From: Bryobacterales bacterium
GTDB lineage: Bacteria; Acidobacteriota; Terriglobia; Bryobacterales; Bryobacteraceae
Direction: 5' to 3'
Assembly: GCA_016789785.1 (NCBI GenBank)
Contig: JAEUQE010000027.1
Span: forward strand, 1 to 55,172
Length of the DNA stretch: 55,172 bases
Positions 1 through 9,286 of this stretch are shown here, in pieces. The position numbers and the translations under genes were made by a program. The notes beneath the pieces are model-generated. The model was not told the DNA's origin and made no database searches. It saw only the letters and a program-made list of their open reading frames with translations. Within the stretch, counting starts at the first letter, position 1. The number at the start of each line of letters is the position of its first letter.

Positions 1-237
1 TTGGAACGAATCGACTGTTTGGGGGAGCCCGCCCGGTTTGTCGTTCGAGCCGGCGGCCGTTCGATTCCGCTCCTGGTGGAAAAGCCCGGCGATGTGCTGT
101 TGAAGAATCTGTCGTCAGCCACGTTCGAGTTCCGGTGTGGTCCCCAGAAGCCTACCCCCGTAACCGTGGAGTACCGCAATCGTCCCGACACGAAGTTCGG
201 TGTGGCTGGACTGGTCACCTCGATCGAGTTTCATTGA
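1..237 (+). CDS. 3' end of an unidentified protein gene (5'-truncated by window edge)
   Basis: The frame is open from base 1 to a TGA at 235-237 and encodes 78 residues. The TTG at base 1 is probably an internal codon, because the reading starts mid-domain with no ribosome site available. The tail is rich in short beta-strand-like stretches and ends in VTSIEFH. This would suit the C-terminal beta domain of a secreted protein, but no family can be named. The next gene follows after about 60 bases. Confidence 0.5.
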   Translation: MERIDCLGEPARFVVRAGGRSIPLLVEKPGDVLLKNLSSATFEFRCGPQKPTPVTVEYRNRPDTKFGVAGLVTSIEFH

Positions 238-298
238 CAAGGCCGCTTTTCCGCCCAGAGTTGCGGCATCCCGCCATCTCCCGTCTACAATTGATCCA

Positions 299-721
299 AT
301 GAAGACTGTTCGCGAACTGATGCACTACCCCGTCATCACGGTCGGCCCCAACGACAGCCTGCGGCAGGTTGTGCACCTGATGAACGAGCATCACATCCGC
401 CATGTTCCCGTCGTGGACGATGGACATCTGATCGGCATTGTCACCGACCGCGATGTGCGGCTGCACGTCATCTTCCTGGAAGACCGGTTTGAGAATGCGG
501 ACTCGTTCAACTCCGCGCTGGACGCTCCCGCCGACGGCGTCATGACTCGCGATGTCTGGGTGCTCCGCCCGGAGCACACCGTGGACGAAGCCGCCGCGCT
601 GATGATCAGCGAGAAGTTCGGTGGCGCTCCCGTGGTGGAAGGCGAATCAAAGCTGGTTGGAATCGTCACCTACATCGACTTGCTGGCCGAATTGCGCCGG
701 CTGGTGAATCACCGGCACTGA
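299..721 (+). CDS. Tandem CBS-domain protein
   Basis: This is a 140-residue protein made almost wholly of two CBS motifs (about residues 7-60 and 80-135). The first opens with TVRELMHYPVITVGPNDSL and the second with VMTRDVWVLRPEHTVDEA. Both contain the hydrophobic HVPVVDDGHLIGIVTDRD-type and GAPVVEGESKLVGIVTYID-type strands that build the adenosyl-nucleotide cleft. Stand-alone CBS pairs bind AMP, ATP or SAM and act as energy or ionic sensors, but the partner here is unknown. ATG 299 was chosen because the domain starts there; an in-frame start further upstream would add a non-homologous leader. The stop lies five bases before the next start, so the two genes are probably co-transcribed. Confidence 0.85.
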   Translation: MKTVRELMHYPVITVGPNDSLRQVVHLMNEHHIRHVPVVDDGHLIGIVTDRDVRLHVIFLEDRFENADSFNSALDAPADGVMTRDVWVLRPEHTVDEAAALMISEKFGGAPVVEGESKLVGIVTYIDLLAELRRLVNHRH

Positions 722-726
722 TTCGC

Positions 727-2160
727 GTGGCGACGCTTTCGGAGTTCGATGCCATTGTCATAGGGGCCGGGCCCACCGGATGCGTAGCCGCAAAGTTGCT
801 CGCCCGGTGGGGGCATCGTGTTGCACTGCTATCCCGCCGTGCCCCGCCGGTGAATGTCGCCGAATCTCTTCCTCCGAGCGCGGCCACGATTCTTCAGCTC
901 GCCGGTGCCGAAGCCGCGGTCCATCACTCCGCGTTCTCGCGATGCCACGGCAATGTTGCGTGGTGGGGCGCCGGAGAGCCTCGCCGGGAAACCTACCCCG
1001 AGGATTCCGCCGGCTATCATATCCGGCGTGCTCAATTCGATGACCGGCTGCGGGGCGATGTGGCGGAGCTTCTGTTCGACGCCCCCGTCAAGGAGGTGCG
1101 CCGCGTCGCGTCTGAGTTCGAAGTGCGAACGGCGGATCGGACTTACCGTGCACCGTTCCTGTTGGATTGCTCAGGACGGGCAGGCGTGGTTGCACGCGAC
1201 TACCGGATTCGCAATGATGCCCAGCGCACCATCGGAGTGGCGGCAATCTGGACGCAGGGACAAGCGTTTCCGGTCGAGACCACTTACACGTTGATCGAGG
1301 CTTACCCCGATGGATGGGCGTGGGGAATCCCGCTGTCGCTTACGGAAATCTATGCCGGGGCAATTCTCGATTCTCAGCAGACAGACAGGCTGACGGGAAG
1401 CGGGCTCGATGCGATGCTGGCTGCTGAAATCAACAAGACGCACGCCTTTCGGGAATTGCTACGAAATGCCGAGCCAGTAGAAGTTGCCAGTTGCGGCGCA
1501 TCTACTTACGATTCGCGCTCTTATTCCGACGATGGTCTGTTCCTCGTAGGTGATGCCGCCAGTACCGTGGATCCGATTTCTTCGTTTGGTCTGAAGAAGG
1601 GGCTGACTTCGGCCTGGCTGGCGGCTGTCTGCGTACACACGTCCCTGATCGATTCCAGCCGCCGCCATCCGGCGCACCAGCACTATGATGTCCAGACACG
1701 GCAGAGTCATGCCGATCTGGAGCGGAATGCTGGCCGGCATTTCGCGGTGATTGCGGATCGCCAGCCTCACCCGTTCTGGACCGTGCGGGCTGCGCAGGGC
1801 AAGGCCTTCTATGACCAGTCCAGCCTGCTCAACGAACTGGCACGCTTGCGGGCACTGCCCTCGATCTCGCTGGAGCGGGCTTCTTGTGTCCGCCCGGGCC
1901 GGCGGATACGGGTCTCGGGCAACGAAATCGTCTGGGAAGAAGCTTGCGTGACGGACGCCTTACCGGCAGGGCTCGAATTTGCCTGTGGTGTCGACCTAAT
2001 GCTTCTGGCACGTTTGGCCGATAACTCCGATCAGGTGGCCAGCTTGCACCTACTCTACAATCAGGCCGCGGAGCCTGTCGACCTCCCGAACTTCCTGGGC
2101 GCACTCTGCCTGTTGCTCTCCTCTGGCGTACTTCGTCATCGGGCAAGCGAGAAGGGTTGA
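727..2160 (+). CDS. FAD-dependent oxidoreductase, flavin-dependent halogenase/LodB-like
   Basis: The 477-residue protein opens with a Rossmann FAD fold: IVIGAGPTG near residues 10-20, then an acidic/Arg strand end. It has the AESLPPSAATIL segment seen in tryptophan-halogenase-like and LodB-like flavoproteins. Around residue 195 it carries GWAWGIP, which fits the WxWxIP motif that marks flavin-dependent halogenases and is thought to block a monooxygenase outcome. A second FAD motif, GLFLVGDAASTVDPISSFG, lies near residue 270. No catalytic lysine equivalent was confirmed. The GTG start is five bases after the CBS gene. The substrate is unknown: it could halogenate, could act as a LodB-type modifier of a quinoprotein, or could be a plain hydroxylase. 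Confidence 0.75.
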   Translation: MATLSEFDAIVIGAGPTGCVAAKLLARWGHRVALLSRRAPPVNVAESLPPSAATILQLAGAEAAVHHSAFSRCHGNVAWWGAGEPRRETYPEDSAGYHIRRAQFDDRLRGDVAELLFDAPVKEVRRVASEFEVRTADRTYRAPFLLDCSGRAGVVARDYRIRNDAQRTIGVAAIWTQGQAFPVETTYTLIEAYPDGWAWGIPLSLTEIYAGAILDSQQTDRLTGSGLDAMLAAEINKTHAFRELLRNAEPVEVASCGASTYDSRSYSDDGLFLVGDAASTVDPISSFGLKKGLTSAWLAAVCVHTSLIDSSRRHPAHQHYDVQTRQSHADLERNAGRHFAVIADRQPHPFWTVRAAQGKAFYDQSSLLNELARLRALPSISLERASCVRPGRRIRVSGNEIVWEEACVTDALPAGLEFACGVDLMLLARLADNSDQVASLHLLYNQAAEPVDLPNFLGALCLLLSSGVLRHRASEKG

Positions 2161-2348
2161 GCGATAGACGCTTGAAGTAGCCCGCTTTGGGAATTCGGCG
2201 GTTCTTATACAAGGTATTCACGATTTTGATTGGAAACCGTCACTGTTTCCAGCTACACTAATAATGTTGAATGCATCGTCCCCGCTGACAGTCGTTTCTC
2301 TCCGTTGAGGCTGTAGAAAAACACAACAGGAAGGATCAGAAACAAGAA

Positions 2349-2744
2349 ATGCCAGCAAATTCTCATTTCGCGAAGAACGCTCCCGAAAGAGCTTTGCTCT
2401 GCGGACTGGAACACGATGTCGCGCAGGAACTGAAAGCAGCCTTAAGGGGACAGGATGTCGCCGCGGAGCTTTGTGCGGATGTCGACAAAGCGCTCAAGCT
2501 TGTGGATCAGGCCCGCGCCGACGTCGTATTCTGCGGCTTTACCAGCGCCCTTGCCGCGCTGGTTGACGCGACGTCTGCGAAATCGCGGAAGATACCTGTA
2601 GTTGTTGTTTCCCGGCATCCCGAAGTGAATCAATGGCTCGATGCGCTGGAAGCTGGAGCTGCCGACTATTGCGCCGCTCCGTTTGAAGGAACCCAATTGC
2701 GTTGGATCCTGCAGGCAGCGTCCTCCGCCGAAATCGCCGCGTAG
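2349..2744 (+). CDS. Degenerate response-regulator receiver (pseudo-receiver) protein
   Basis: The 131-residue single-domain protein has the alternating beta/alpha pattern of a CheY-type receiver. The strands are RALLCGL, ADVVFCGF and IPVVVVSRH, followed by ALEAGAADYCAAPF in the place of the usual GADDYLxKPF. The phospho-acceptor Asp after strand 3 is replaced (FCGF instead of xxLDxxMP) and the invariant Lys before the final Pro-Phe is Ala. It is therefore unlikely to be controlled by phosphorylation. A purine-rich stretch with AGGA precedes the ATG. No kinase is adjacent. It may bind a partner constitutively; the family call is from fold pattern only. Confidence 0.65.
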   Translation: MPANSHFAKNAPERALLCGLEHDVAQELKAALRGQDVAAELCADVDKALKLVDQARADVVFCGFTSALAALVDATSAKSRKIPVVVVSRHPEVNQWLDALEAGAADYCAAPFEGTQLRWILQAASSAEIAA

Positions 2745-2931
2745 TCCGTCCCCGAAAATCCCACGTTCGTTTTCGGAAGTTCGAAAGCCCGTCTCTGACT
2801 CCCCGTCTGATTCGATAAGCCGCGCCGGCCAATTGTCCGGTCCTGTGGCTCCCCTCGTACGTTTGCGTCAATCTTAACCTCGTCCGTTTCGTGTCCTGAC
2901 AATACTCGCGTTTCCGCCAGGAGGGCTTATT

Positions 2932-3894
2932 GTGTTCATAATCTGGCGCGCCGGTTACTTACTGGCGCATCTTACGCTCCTTGTGTCCTTGTTTGCCCAG
3001 GATGGGCAGCGACGCTTTCGATTGACCGGCGAAGTGGTTGCCGATAGCGGCGCCTTGCCCGGCGGTCTCACCGTGGAAGTCCATGACATCAACGGGCGCG
3101 TGCCGATCGAGAAGGTGGCCGTGCAAGATCAGGGTTCATTCGAAGCAAGCAACCTGACAACGAACCAGGTGGAACTGAGGCTTGTTTCTTTTGATGGTGT
3201 CGTCTTGCGCGCGGAGCACGTCAACCTCCTGGGTGGCCCGGCACCGGTCCGGCTGCGTTTGCCATCATTCGGTGGCTCCAGTCCAGTGCGAGGCACGGTT
3301 TCCGTCAGCAGGTTGCGGCACGTGCCAGTCAAAACCGCCCGCAAGCTTTACAACCGTTCCATTGAGGCTGCCGCGAAAGGAGATACCCGCCGTTCTCTCG
3401 ACCTTCTTCAAGCCGCCGTTGCCGAGGACCCGGAGTATCTCGAAGCATGGAACAACATCGGCAGCCGGCACATGCGCGATGGAAATCCCGAACTGGCTCT
3501 CGACGCCCTTCGCCGTGCGCAGAGCCTGGATGCGGACAGTCCGCACGTGCTGACGAATCTCGGCGTTGTCCTGATGCATCTGAAGCAGCGCGAGGAGGCG
3601 GAAACGGTGTCGCGCCGCGCGCTCCGTCATGCGCGCAACGACACGAAGGCGGAGTACGTTCTCGGCCTCTGCCTGTTTCACAAAGCCGCCAACTTCGACG
3701 AGGCGATTTTCTATCTGAAGAAGGCCAAGGATGAGTTCCCTCAAGCCAGACTCTCGATTGCCCACATCTTGGTGCGCGCCGGCCGGATTCCGGAAGCTCG
3801 CCAGGAGCTCGAGAATTATCTCGACGTCACGTCCGAACGTAAGGAGTTCGTCCAGCAGTGGCTTGCGGCTTTGCCGAAAGGCACCTCACGGTAG
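2932..3894 (+). CDS. Secreted TPR protein with N-terminal beta-sandwich
   Basis: The 320-residue protein starts at GTG behind AGGAGGG. A hydrophobic signal sequence (residues 4-22, LLAHLTLLVSLFAQ) is followed by a carboxypeptidase-regulatory-like beta-sandwich, about residues 28-112 (FRLTGEVVADSGALPGGLTVEV). Several tetratricopeptide repeats then run over residues 135-310, for example YLEAWNNIGSRHMRDGNPELALDALRRA and HVLTNLGVVLMHLKQREEAE. This beta-sandwich-plus-TPR design is frequent in soil Acidobacteriota exported proteins and suggests a periplasmic scaffold role. The substrate or partner is unknown. Confidence 0.75.
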   Translation: MFIIWRAGYLLAHLTLLVSLFAQDGQRRFRLTGEVVADSGALPGGLTVEVHDINGRVPIEKVAVQDQGSFEASNLTTNQVELRLVSFDGVVLRAEHVNLLGGPAPVRLRLPSFGGSSPVRGTVSVSRLRHVPVKTARKLYNRSIEAAAKGDTRRSLDLLQAAVAEDPEYLEAWNNIGSRHMRDGNPELALDALRRAQSLDADSPHVLTNLGVVLMHLKQREEAETVSRRALRHARNDTKAEYVLGLCLFHKAANFDEAIFYLKKAKDEFPQARLSIAHILVRAGRIPEARQELENYLDVTSERKEFVQQWLAALPKGTSR

Positions 3895-3895
3895 C

Positions 3896-3933
3896 GCAGG
3901 CCCCCAGGCCTGCCGCGTCCCGACTCGGGACGC
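3896..3933. repeat. Tandem extragenic palindromes between converging genes
   Basis: Two perfect inverted repeats lie two bases apart. The first is GCAGGC/GCCTGC (3896-3901 and 3908-3913). The second is GCGTCCCGA/TCGGGACGC (3915-3923 and 3925-3933), separated by one base. They sit directly behind the TPR gene and before the 3' end of the leftward DUF2490 gene. No T-tract follows, so this looks more like a REP-type interspersed palindrome than an intrinsic terminator, though either is possible. Confidence 0.6.
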
Positions 3934-3983
3934 TTGGCTATGCCCTGGCTGAAGACGATTGCCTTTAGTCCTGGGCCGCGCGC

Positions 3984-4685
3984 TCAGTGTCCGAACGGCA
4001 GACGCGAATAGACCGCTACCTGAAGCGTATGGTTGTGCTCGGTCACGCGCCCGCTCCGCTGCTGCAGCGTCTGCTCCATGAACCCCACCTCGATCCGGGT
4101 CTGATGCGCGAGCTGACGGCCCAGCGCGATGTAGGCGCGATTTTGATCAAACACGTTCGCTCCGACGTTCTTCCCGAAATTGAAGAAGACCTCGTCGTAC
4201 AGCCCGACGTAGTAGCGGCGGTCCTGCCACGGCAAAGGCACGTTGGTTCGTAACATGTACCGGAACCGATTCTCGTAGCGCGCCGCGTAGCCCAGGATGT
4301 GACGCTGCTCGAACCGCAGGCGGTTCTGCCAGTCGAGGCCGGCAAAGCGCTGTGTGATCTGCGCCTGTTCGTAGGTGCGGTGCTCGTTGAAGTTCTCCCG
4401 CGAAGGGTAATCGCCATAGCGGTGCGACATGATGAAGCCATATCCTCCACTCAGCATCACCTTCTTGTGGAGTTGGAAGTTCAACGCCGGACGCAACATC
4501 AGTTGCTGCCATGTCAGCCCGAGGTTGGAACGGCGCCACTGCCCTTCCAGATGCGCACCCCATCTCGATTTCCCAATCGGGTGATCGCCAAAGTACATGA
4601 ACCACGCGTGGTTGTTATTGTCGATCTGCGCCGGAAGCGGCGAGGCGATCGTCGCGATCCACAGTCCCAGAACCAGTAGCCTCAT
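3984..4685 (-). CDS. DUF2490-family outer-membrane beta-barrel protein
   Basis: The 233-residue protein begins with a signal peptide ([20 protein letters not shown]). Amphipathic strands rich in Trp, Tyr, Arg and Phe follow, such as [36 protein letters not shown] and [13 protein letters not shown], the pattern of DUF2490 barrels. The ATG overlaps the stop of the upstream SulP gene by four bases (ATGA), so the two are translationally coupled. An outer-membrane protein coupled to an inner-membrane anion transporter may provide an anion path across the outer membrane; that is inference. Confidence 0.75.
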   Translation of the reverse strand: MRLLVLGLWIATIASPLPAQIDNNNHAWFMYFGDHPIGKSRWGAHLEGQWRRSNLGLTWQQLMLRPALNFQLHKKVMLSGGYGFIMSHRYGDYPSRENFNEHRTYEQAQITQRFAGLDWQNRLRFEQRHILGYAARYENRFRYMLRTNVPLPWQDRRYYVGLYDEVFFNFGKNVGANVFDQNRAYIALGRQLAHQTRIEVGFMEQTLQQRSGRVTEHNHTLQVAVYSRLPFGH

Positions 4686-6325
4686 ACGGTCCGGAGTACC
4701 CTCGCCGCGTGCGGGTGAGACGAGAGCTGCTGATGCTGGTCGAGCCCGGTCACGGAAAGTTCCCGCTCCTCCAGTTGCCAGTCCTGCGCCAGTTCTTCCA
4801 GCTTCTTCATGACCGTGTGATCCACCAGCCGCGCACGCGACAGATCGACTTGCACGCGCGGATGCGAGGTCATTTCCGCAATGCGCTGCCGCAGGGGAAG
4901 CCAGTTGCTGAAGATCGCCGCTTCATAGACGCGAACCGTCGGCGTCCCGCTTGCCGGTTGCTCCACCACCACCTTTGGCCGCAACAGAGAACTGAGGGGC
5001 GCACCGTTGATCACATGGATGATGAGCTTCACAAGAATGCCCACCGCAATCCCGATGAGCAGGTCCGTCGCCAGGGTCGCCAACAGTGTGGAACAGAACA
5101 CGGCAAGTTGTTCCTTGCCGACCATCCACATGTGACGGAACTCCTTCGGGGAAGCGAGATTGTAGCCCGTGAACACCAGCATCGCCGCCAGCGCCGCCAG
5201 CGGGATCTGATTCAGAAGCGCCGGTACACTCGCCACCAGCACCAGCAGGAGCGATCCGTGGAAGAAGTTCGCCCAGCGGGTTTTCGCGCCGTTGTTACGA
5301 TTGGCGGAGGAGCGGACGATCTCACTGATCATCGGGAGCCCGCCCACGAACGCGGCCAGTGTGTTCGCCAGCCCCACCGCCAACAGGTCACGGTTGAGAT
5401 CGGTACGCCGCTGGTAAGGATCGAGCAGGTCCACCGCTTTTGCGCTGAGAAGAGACTCCAGGCTCCCCACCAAACAAAACATCACGATCCACTTGATGCT
5501 TTCCGCCGTGAACACTCGCGAGAAGTCCGGGAAGGCCATCGCTCCCAGCAGACTGCCGGGCAGATGCACCAGATACTTCGGTCCAATGTCGAACTGATGG
5601 CCCGCCCATGTGTACAGATGCTGATGCGAGATGTCGAAGTAGAGACCGAGCGGTGTCGCCACCAGCAGCACAAGCATGGGCCCGGGCACAGCCTGCACGA
5701 TCCTGTTGCGGAACAGGGGGCGCAGAAACAGGATCGCCAGGCTAACCAAGCCGATCAGCGCGATCTCCGGATTCAGTGCCGCAATCGAATGCGGGATCTC
5801 CGCAAGTAGCTCCAGCGGCTCCTTCGCGTGAGGACTCACGCCCAGTGCGATGTGCGCTTGTTTGGAGATGATAATCACACCAATCGCCGCGAGCATCCCA
5901 TGTACGGCCGCCACAGGAAAGAACTCTCCCAACCGGCCGGCGCGCAGCAAACCGAAGAGGATCTGGATCACGCCGGCCACCACACCTACGGCAAGCGCGC
6001 GCTTGTAGCCGGTGATGGCATCGCCTTCGCCCAGCCCTTGCACGGCGCCCAGCGCGATCACGATCAGCCCCGCGGCGGGTCCCTTGATGGTCAGCTCGGA
6101 ATTGCTCAGCAACGGCGTGAGCATCCCGCCGATGATCGCCGTGAAGATCCCGGCGATGGGGGGATAGCCGCTGGCCAGTGAGATGCCCAGGCAGAGAGGA
6201 AGCGCGATCAGGAACACCAGGAATCCCGAGACAAGGTCGTTCTTCCAGTAGGTGCGAAAGCCCTCCAGTGTCCCCCGCGGGGTGGGCCCATCCGGGCGTA
6301 ATGGTGTGGCGTGGCTGACGGACAT
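4682..6325 (-). CDS. SulP/SLC26-family anion transporter with STAS domain
   Basis: The protein is about 547 residues from ATG 6325, chosen because the extra upstream residues are not SulP-like. It shows the SulP N-terminal signature ([30 protein letters not shown]), a dozen hydrophobic helices with the conserved [15 protein letters not shown] segment, and a C-terminal STAS domain (about the last 90 residues, [23 protein letters not shown]). SulP members carry sulfate or, in BicA and related proteins, Na+-coupled bicarbonate. The divergent DabA/DabB genes 150 bases away favour bicarbonate here, but the sequence alone does not decide it. It shares an operon with the DUF2490 barrel. Confidence 0.88.
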   Translation of the reverse strand: MSVSHATPLRPDGPTPRGTLEGFRTYWKNDLVSGFLVFLIALPLCLGISLASGYPPIAGIFTAIIGGMLTPLLSNSELTIKGPAAGLIVIALGAVQGLGEGDAITGYKRALAVGVVAGVIQILFGLLRAGRLGEFFPVAAVHGMLAAIGVIIISKQAHIALGVSPHAKEPLELLAEIPHSIAALNPEIALIGLVSLAILFLRPLFRNRIVQAVPGPMLVLLVATPLGLYFDISHQHLYTWAGHQFDIGPKYLVHLPGSLLGAMAFPDFSRVFTAESIKWIVMFCLVGSLESLLSAKAVDLLDPYQRRTDLNRDLLAVGLANTLAAFVGGLPMISEIVRSSANRNNGAKTRWANFFHGSLLLVLVASVPALLNQIPLAALAAMLVFTGYNLASPKEFRHMWMVGKEQLAVFCSTLLATLATDLLIGIAVGILVKLIIHVINGAPLSSLLRPKVVVEQPASGTPTVRVYEAAIFSNWLPLRQRIAEMTSHPRVQVDLSRARLVDHTVMKKLEELAQDWQLEERELSVTGLDQHQQLSSHPHAARVLRTV

Positions 6326-6370
6326 GAAGCAAGAATGCGGCTTTCTGGCGATACAACCCATAGCCCCGGT

Positions 6371-6415
6371 GGGGGAGTGCATCCCCCGGTTTTCCAGGGA
6401 CCCCGGAAAACCGGG
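6371..6415. promoter_or_regulatory. Nested palindromes in the SulP/dabA divergent promoter region
   Basis: The 150-base region between the two divergent starts holds a perfect 11-bp inverted repeat, CCCGGTTTTCC (6385-6395) and GGAAAACCGGG (6405-6415), with a 9-base spacer. Overlapping it is a 6-bp repeat, GGGGGA (6371-6376) and TCCCCC (6382-6387). The two cannot form together as RNA hairpins, so they could act as alternative structures or as a regulator-binding site serving both transcripts. No matching regulator is assigned. Confidence 0.5.
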
Positions 6416-6475
6416 ACTCTCTACCCCCTGCGGGTGGGATGCTCAAATTGCCATCGCTGCCCTCACAATGGAACG

Positions 6476-9286
6476 GTGAAGGAAAGTTCCCACTCGCCTG
6501 CGGACCAGTTGGTGCATATCCTGGATCACCTGGCCCATCTGCTGCCCGCGCAGGGGCCGATCGGCGTGTTTATCCACCACAACACGCTCCACGCGTTCCA
6601 GCACCTTCCTTTTGAGCAGGCTGTCACTACCGCCGCCAACCTCTTCGCCGCGGAACCTTATATGTCCGAAGCCGCTTATCGCGAAGCCTGGCAATCGGGA
6701 AGAATTCGCGATGAAGACCTGGATGCGGTTCTTGCACGGGAACTGCCTCACGATCGCGAACGTGCGCGCTTGTGGCGGCTCATGCTCACTCCAGGAATCC
6801 GTGCCTTCCGCCCGGAGACGATTCGTTGGGAGATGGAAGAAGGATCGCTTTCCGGCGAGTCAGATAGCGTACTCTTCCGTTTCTGGCTTGAGAATGCTTC
6901 TCCCAATGACGAAGCCGAAGCGCTGGTGATGCGGCCGCGCGACGGAATTCTCGCGCGCCTCCCCGTTGACATCGACGATGAGGTGAACCCGCTCCTGATC
7001 AAGCTGTCTGGCGCGTATCTCGACCAGGGGCTGGCGTACTGGCCTATGCCGCGCCGCGAAGAGGGTTTTTGGAAATCGGCGCTAGCTCTCCTCGGAAAAA
7101 CCGCGATTGCCCCACATGCGCTTCGGAACCTCAGGGACCGGGCCAGGCAATGGCACGATCTCGATGCTTCCACCGCCGTCCTCTCCGCGCTCGCCGAACT
7201 CGGCGTTCCCGAATCGGACTGGGAGCCGGTGCTCCGCGCCGAACTGCTTGCCCTGCCTGGATGGGCTGGCCTGTTCCGGCAACTGGAGTTGGATCCGGCG
7301 CTCGCTCCGCATGACGCGGTTCCCGCCACATTGCTCGATTTCGTCGCTGTGCGCTTGCTCATCACGCTCTCCGCGGTAACCGCGATCCTGCCGCATCCCG
7401 GCGCCTGGCGGACGGGAGTGGGAGCAAGCCGGTCGCAAAACGAGGCGAACCGTCTGATTCGTGCGGCTGCGTGCTTTGACGCCGCCAGGCTTGCCGGTCT
7501 GGATGCAAAGTACTTTCTCACGTCTTCCGCCGAAGAGATCGAGCGGTTTCGCCAGACCGTCAACCAGTTCGGAGAATGGGAGCGCCGCCGCGTTTGGCAT
7601 GCCGCCTACGAACGGCGGCACGAGCGGCAGATCCTGCTCCCCATCCAGCAGCACGCCGGCCGCGGAATCGAGGGAGTCCAGGACCGGCTGGCCGCGCAAG
7701 TGTTTTTCTGTATTGATGAACGTGAGGAGTCCATCCGCCGCCATCTCGAAGAGGCCGATCCTGAGATTGAAACCTTCGGCGCCGCGGGATTCTTCGGCGT
7801 CGCCATGAACTATACCGGGTTGGACGACGCGCATGGCGTGGCGCTCTGTCCCGTGGTGGTGAAGCCGGCCCACCTGGTGGAGGAACGGCCCGTCACCGGA
7901 CATGAAGAATCGCACAGCCGCAGACGCACGTTGCGCCGCGCCTGGGCCAAGTTCGCGCGTCACTCGTTTGTCAGTTCCCGCACTTTGATCCGCGGATGGC
8001 TGGGCACCACGGTGCTTGGTCTTTTCAGCTTCTTTCCGCTTGCCGCGCGCGTTCTCAGCCCGCGCCGCTATGCGAACTGGGTCAACTGGTTGAATGCGAG
8101 CATTCTTCCCGAACCCCGTACCGAACTGACCTTCATGCGTTCCGGCGCGGAAGGCCACCATGCGGCGGAAGGCCTGATGCGGGGCTTCACGGTTGCGGAA
8201 AAGGTGGAGCGCGTGGCGAGCGTGCTTGGCCCCGCTGGAGTTCGCAAGGCGATGGCGAGACTGGTGGTGGTGCTTGGCCACGGATCCACTAGCCTCAACA
8301 ATCCTCACGAATCGGCGCATGATTGCGGTGCGTGCGGAGGCCGTCGCGGTGGCCCCAACGCGAGAATCTTCGCCGCCATGGCCAATCATCCCGGCGTGCG
8401 CGCAGGTCTTCGCGACCGCGACATCCTCATCCCCGAAGACACTTGGTTCATCGGCGGATATCACGATACCTGCAACGACGATATCGACTTGTACGATCTT
8501 GAGTCCGTTCCTGCGACGCATGCCGCCGACCTCGAACGTGTGCGCGCTTCGCTCGATGCCGCGCGCGCCGCAAGCGCGCATGAGCGCACCAGGCGATTCG
8601 AAGCAGCCTCCACGTCACGCCGTGCGATCGACGGGTTGCATCATGTGCAGGAACGCGCGGAACACCTGGCTGAGCCGCGCCCCGAATACGGCCACTGCAC
8701 CAACTCCGTCTGTATCGTTGGCCGCCGGGCCACCACACGCGGCCTGTTTCTCGACCGTCGTGCGTTCCTGGTGTCCTACGATGCCACGCAGGATGCGGAC
8801 AACAGCAGCCTCGCCCGGCTGCTCGGCGCCGTCATCCCCGTATGTGGCGGCATCAGTCTGGAATACTACTTCTCGTTCATCGACAACGAGCGCTACGGAT
8901 GCGGTACCAAGCTGCCGCACAACGTCACAGGACTCGTCGGCGTGATGAATGGATACGAGAGCGATCTTCGCACCGGCTTGCCCTGGCAGATGGTGGAGAT
9001 TCACGAACCTGTGCGCATCCTCTTTGTGCTTGAGACCACTCCGGAGCGCGCACTGGCCACCATTCGCGCGAATCCGCTGCTGTGGGAGTTTCTCTCGAAC
9101 CGGTGGATCCGGCTCTCCACCATGGATCCCGCGGACCCCACCATCATTCATGCCTATCGAGGTGGTGACGAGTGGGAAAGAGTGGAGGGGCACGACGAGT
9201 TGCTGGCGGAGGCTTCGTCTTCGCTCAACTGGTATCACGGAAAGCGCGAGCATCTGCCGGTCGCGCGGATCAGGAGCGCGGCGTGA
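6476..9286 (+). CDS. dabA: DabA (DUF2309/UPF0753), zinc-dependent CO2-hydrating subunit of a bicarbonate-accumulating complex
   Basis: The protein is 936 residues from GTG 6476, where homology-like sequence begins (HLAHLLPAQGPIGVFIHHNTLHAF). The four zinc-site residues of the DabA family are visible: Cys412 and Asp414 in FFCIDEREES, His602 in VVVLGHGS, and Cys617 in HDCGACGG. The His-to-Cys spacing of 15 equals that of the characterised Halothiobacillus protein. DabA is a cytoplasmic beta-carbonic-anhydrase-like domain made vectorial by a membrane partner that uses the cation gradient. The stop overlaps the next start by four bases (GTGA). An ATG further upstream at 6311 would add 55 residues that look unrelated and cross the palindromic region. 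Confidence 0.93.
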   Translation: MKESSHSPADQLVHILDHLAHLLPAQGPIGVFIHHNTLHAFQHLPFEQAVTTAANLFAAEPYMSEAAYREAWQSGRIRDEDLDAVLARELPHDRERARLWRLMLTPGIRAFRPETIRWEMEEGSLSGESDSVLFRFWLENASPNDEAEALVMRPRDGILARLPVDIDDEVNPLLIKLSGAYLDQGLAYWPMPRREEGFWKSALALLGKTAIAPHALRNLRDRARQWHDLDASTAVLSALAELGVPESDWEPVLRAELLALPGWAGLFRQLELDPALAPHDAVPATLLDFVAVRLLITLSAVTAILPHPGAWRTGVGASRSQNEANRLIRAAACFDAARLAGLDAKYFLTSSAEEIERFRQTVNQFGEWERRRVWHAAYERRHERQILLPIQQHAGRGIEGVQDRLAAQVFFCIDEREESIRRHLEEADPEIETFGAAGFFGVAMNYTGLDDAHGVALCPVVVKPAHLVEERPVTGHEESHSRRRTLRRAWAKFARHSFVSSRTLIRGWLGTTVLGLFSFFPLAARVLSPRRYANWVNWLNASILPEPRTELTFMRSGAEGHHAAEGLMRGFTVAEKVERVASVLGPAGVRKAMARLVVVLGHGSTSLNNPHESAHDCGACGGRRGGPNARIFAAMANHPGVRAGLRDRDILIPEDTWFIGGYHDTCNDDIDLYDLESVPATHAADLERVRASLDAARAASAHERTRRFEAASTSRRAIDGLHHVQERAEHLAEPRPEYGHCTNSVCIVGRRATTRGLFLDRRAFLVSYDATQDADNSSLARLLGAVIPVCGGISLEYYFSFIDNERYGCGTKLPHNVTGLVGVMNGYESDLRTGLPWQMVEIHEPVRILFVLETTPERALATIRANPLLWEFLSNRWIRLSTMDPADPTIIHAYRGGDEWERVEGHDELLAEASSSLNWYHGKREHLPVARIRSAA

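Noticed and set aside
4709..5809. Open frame of 366 codons antisense to the SulP gene
   Set aside because: Composed of His/Arg/Gln-rich sequence with no motif; the SulP frame is well supported.
7082..8581. Open frame of 499 codons antisense to dabA
   Set aside because: It lies wholly across the dabA gene, which has all zinc ligands; the antisense protein is of low-complexity Arg/Gly/Ala type with no motif, a usual effect of high GC.
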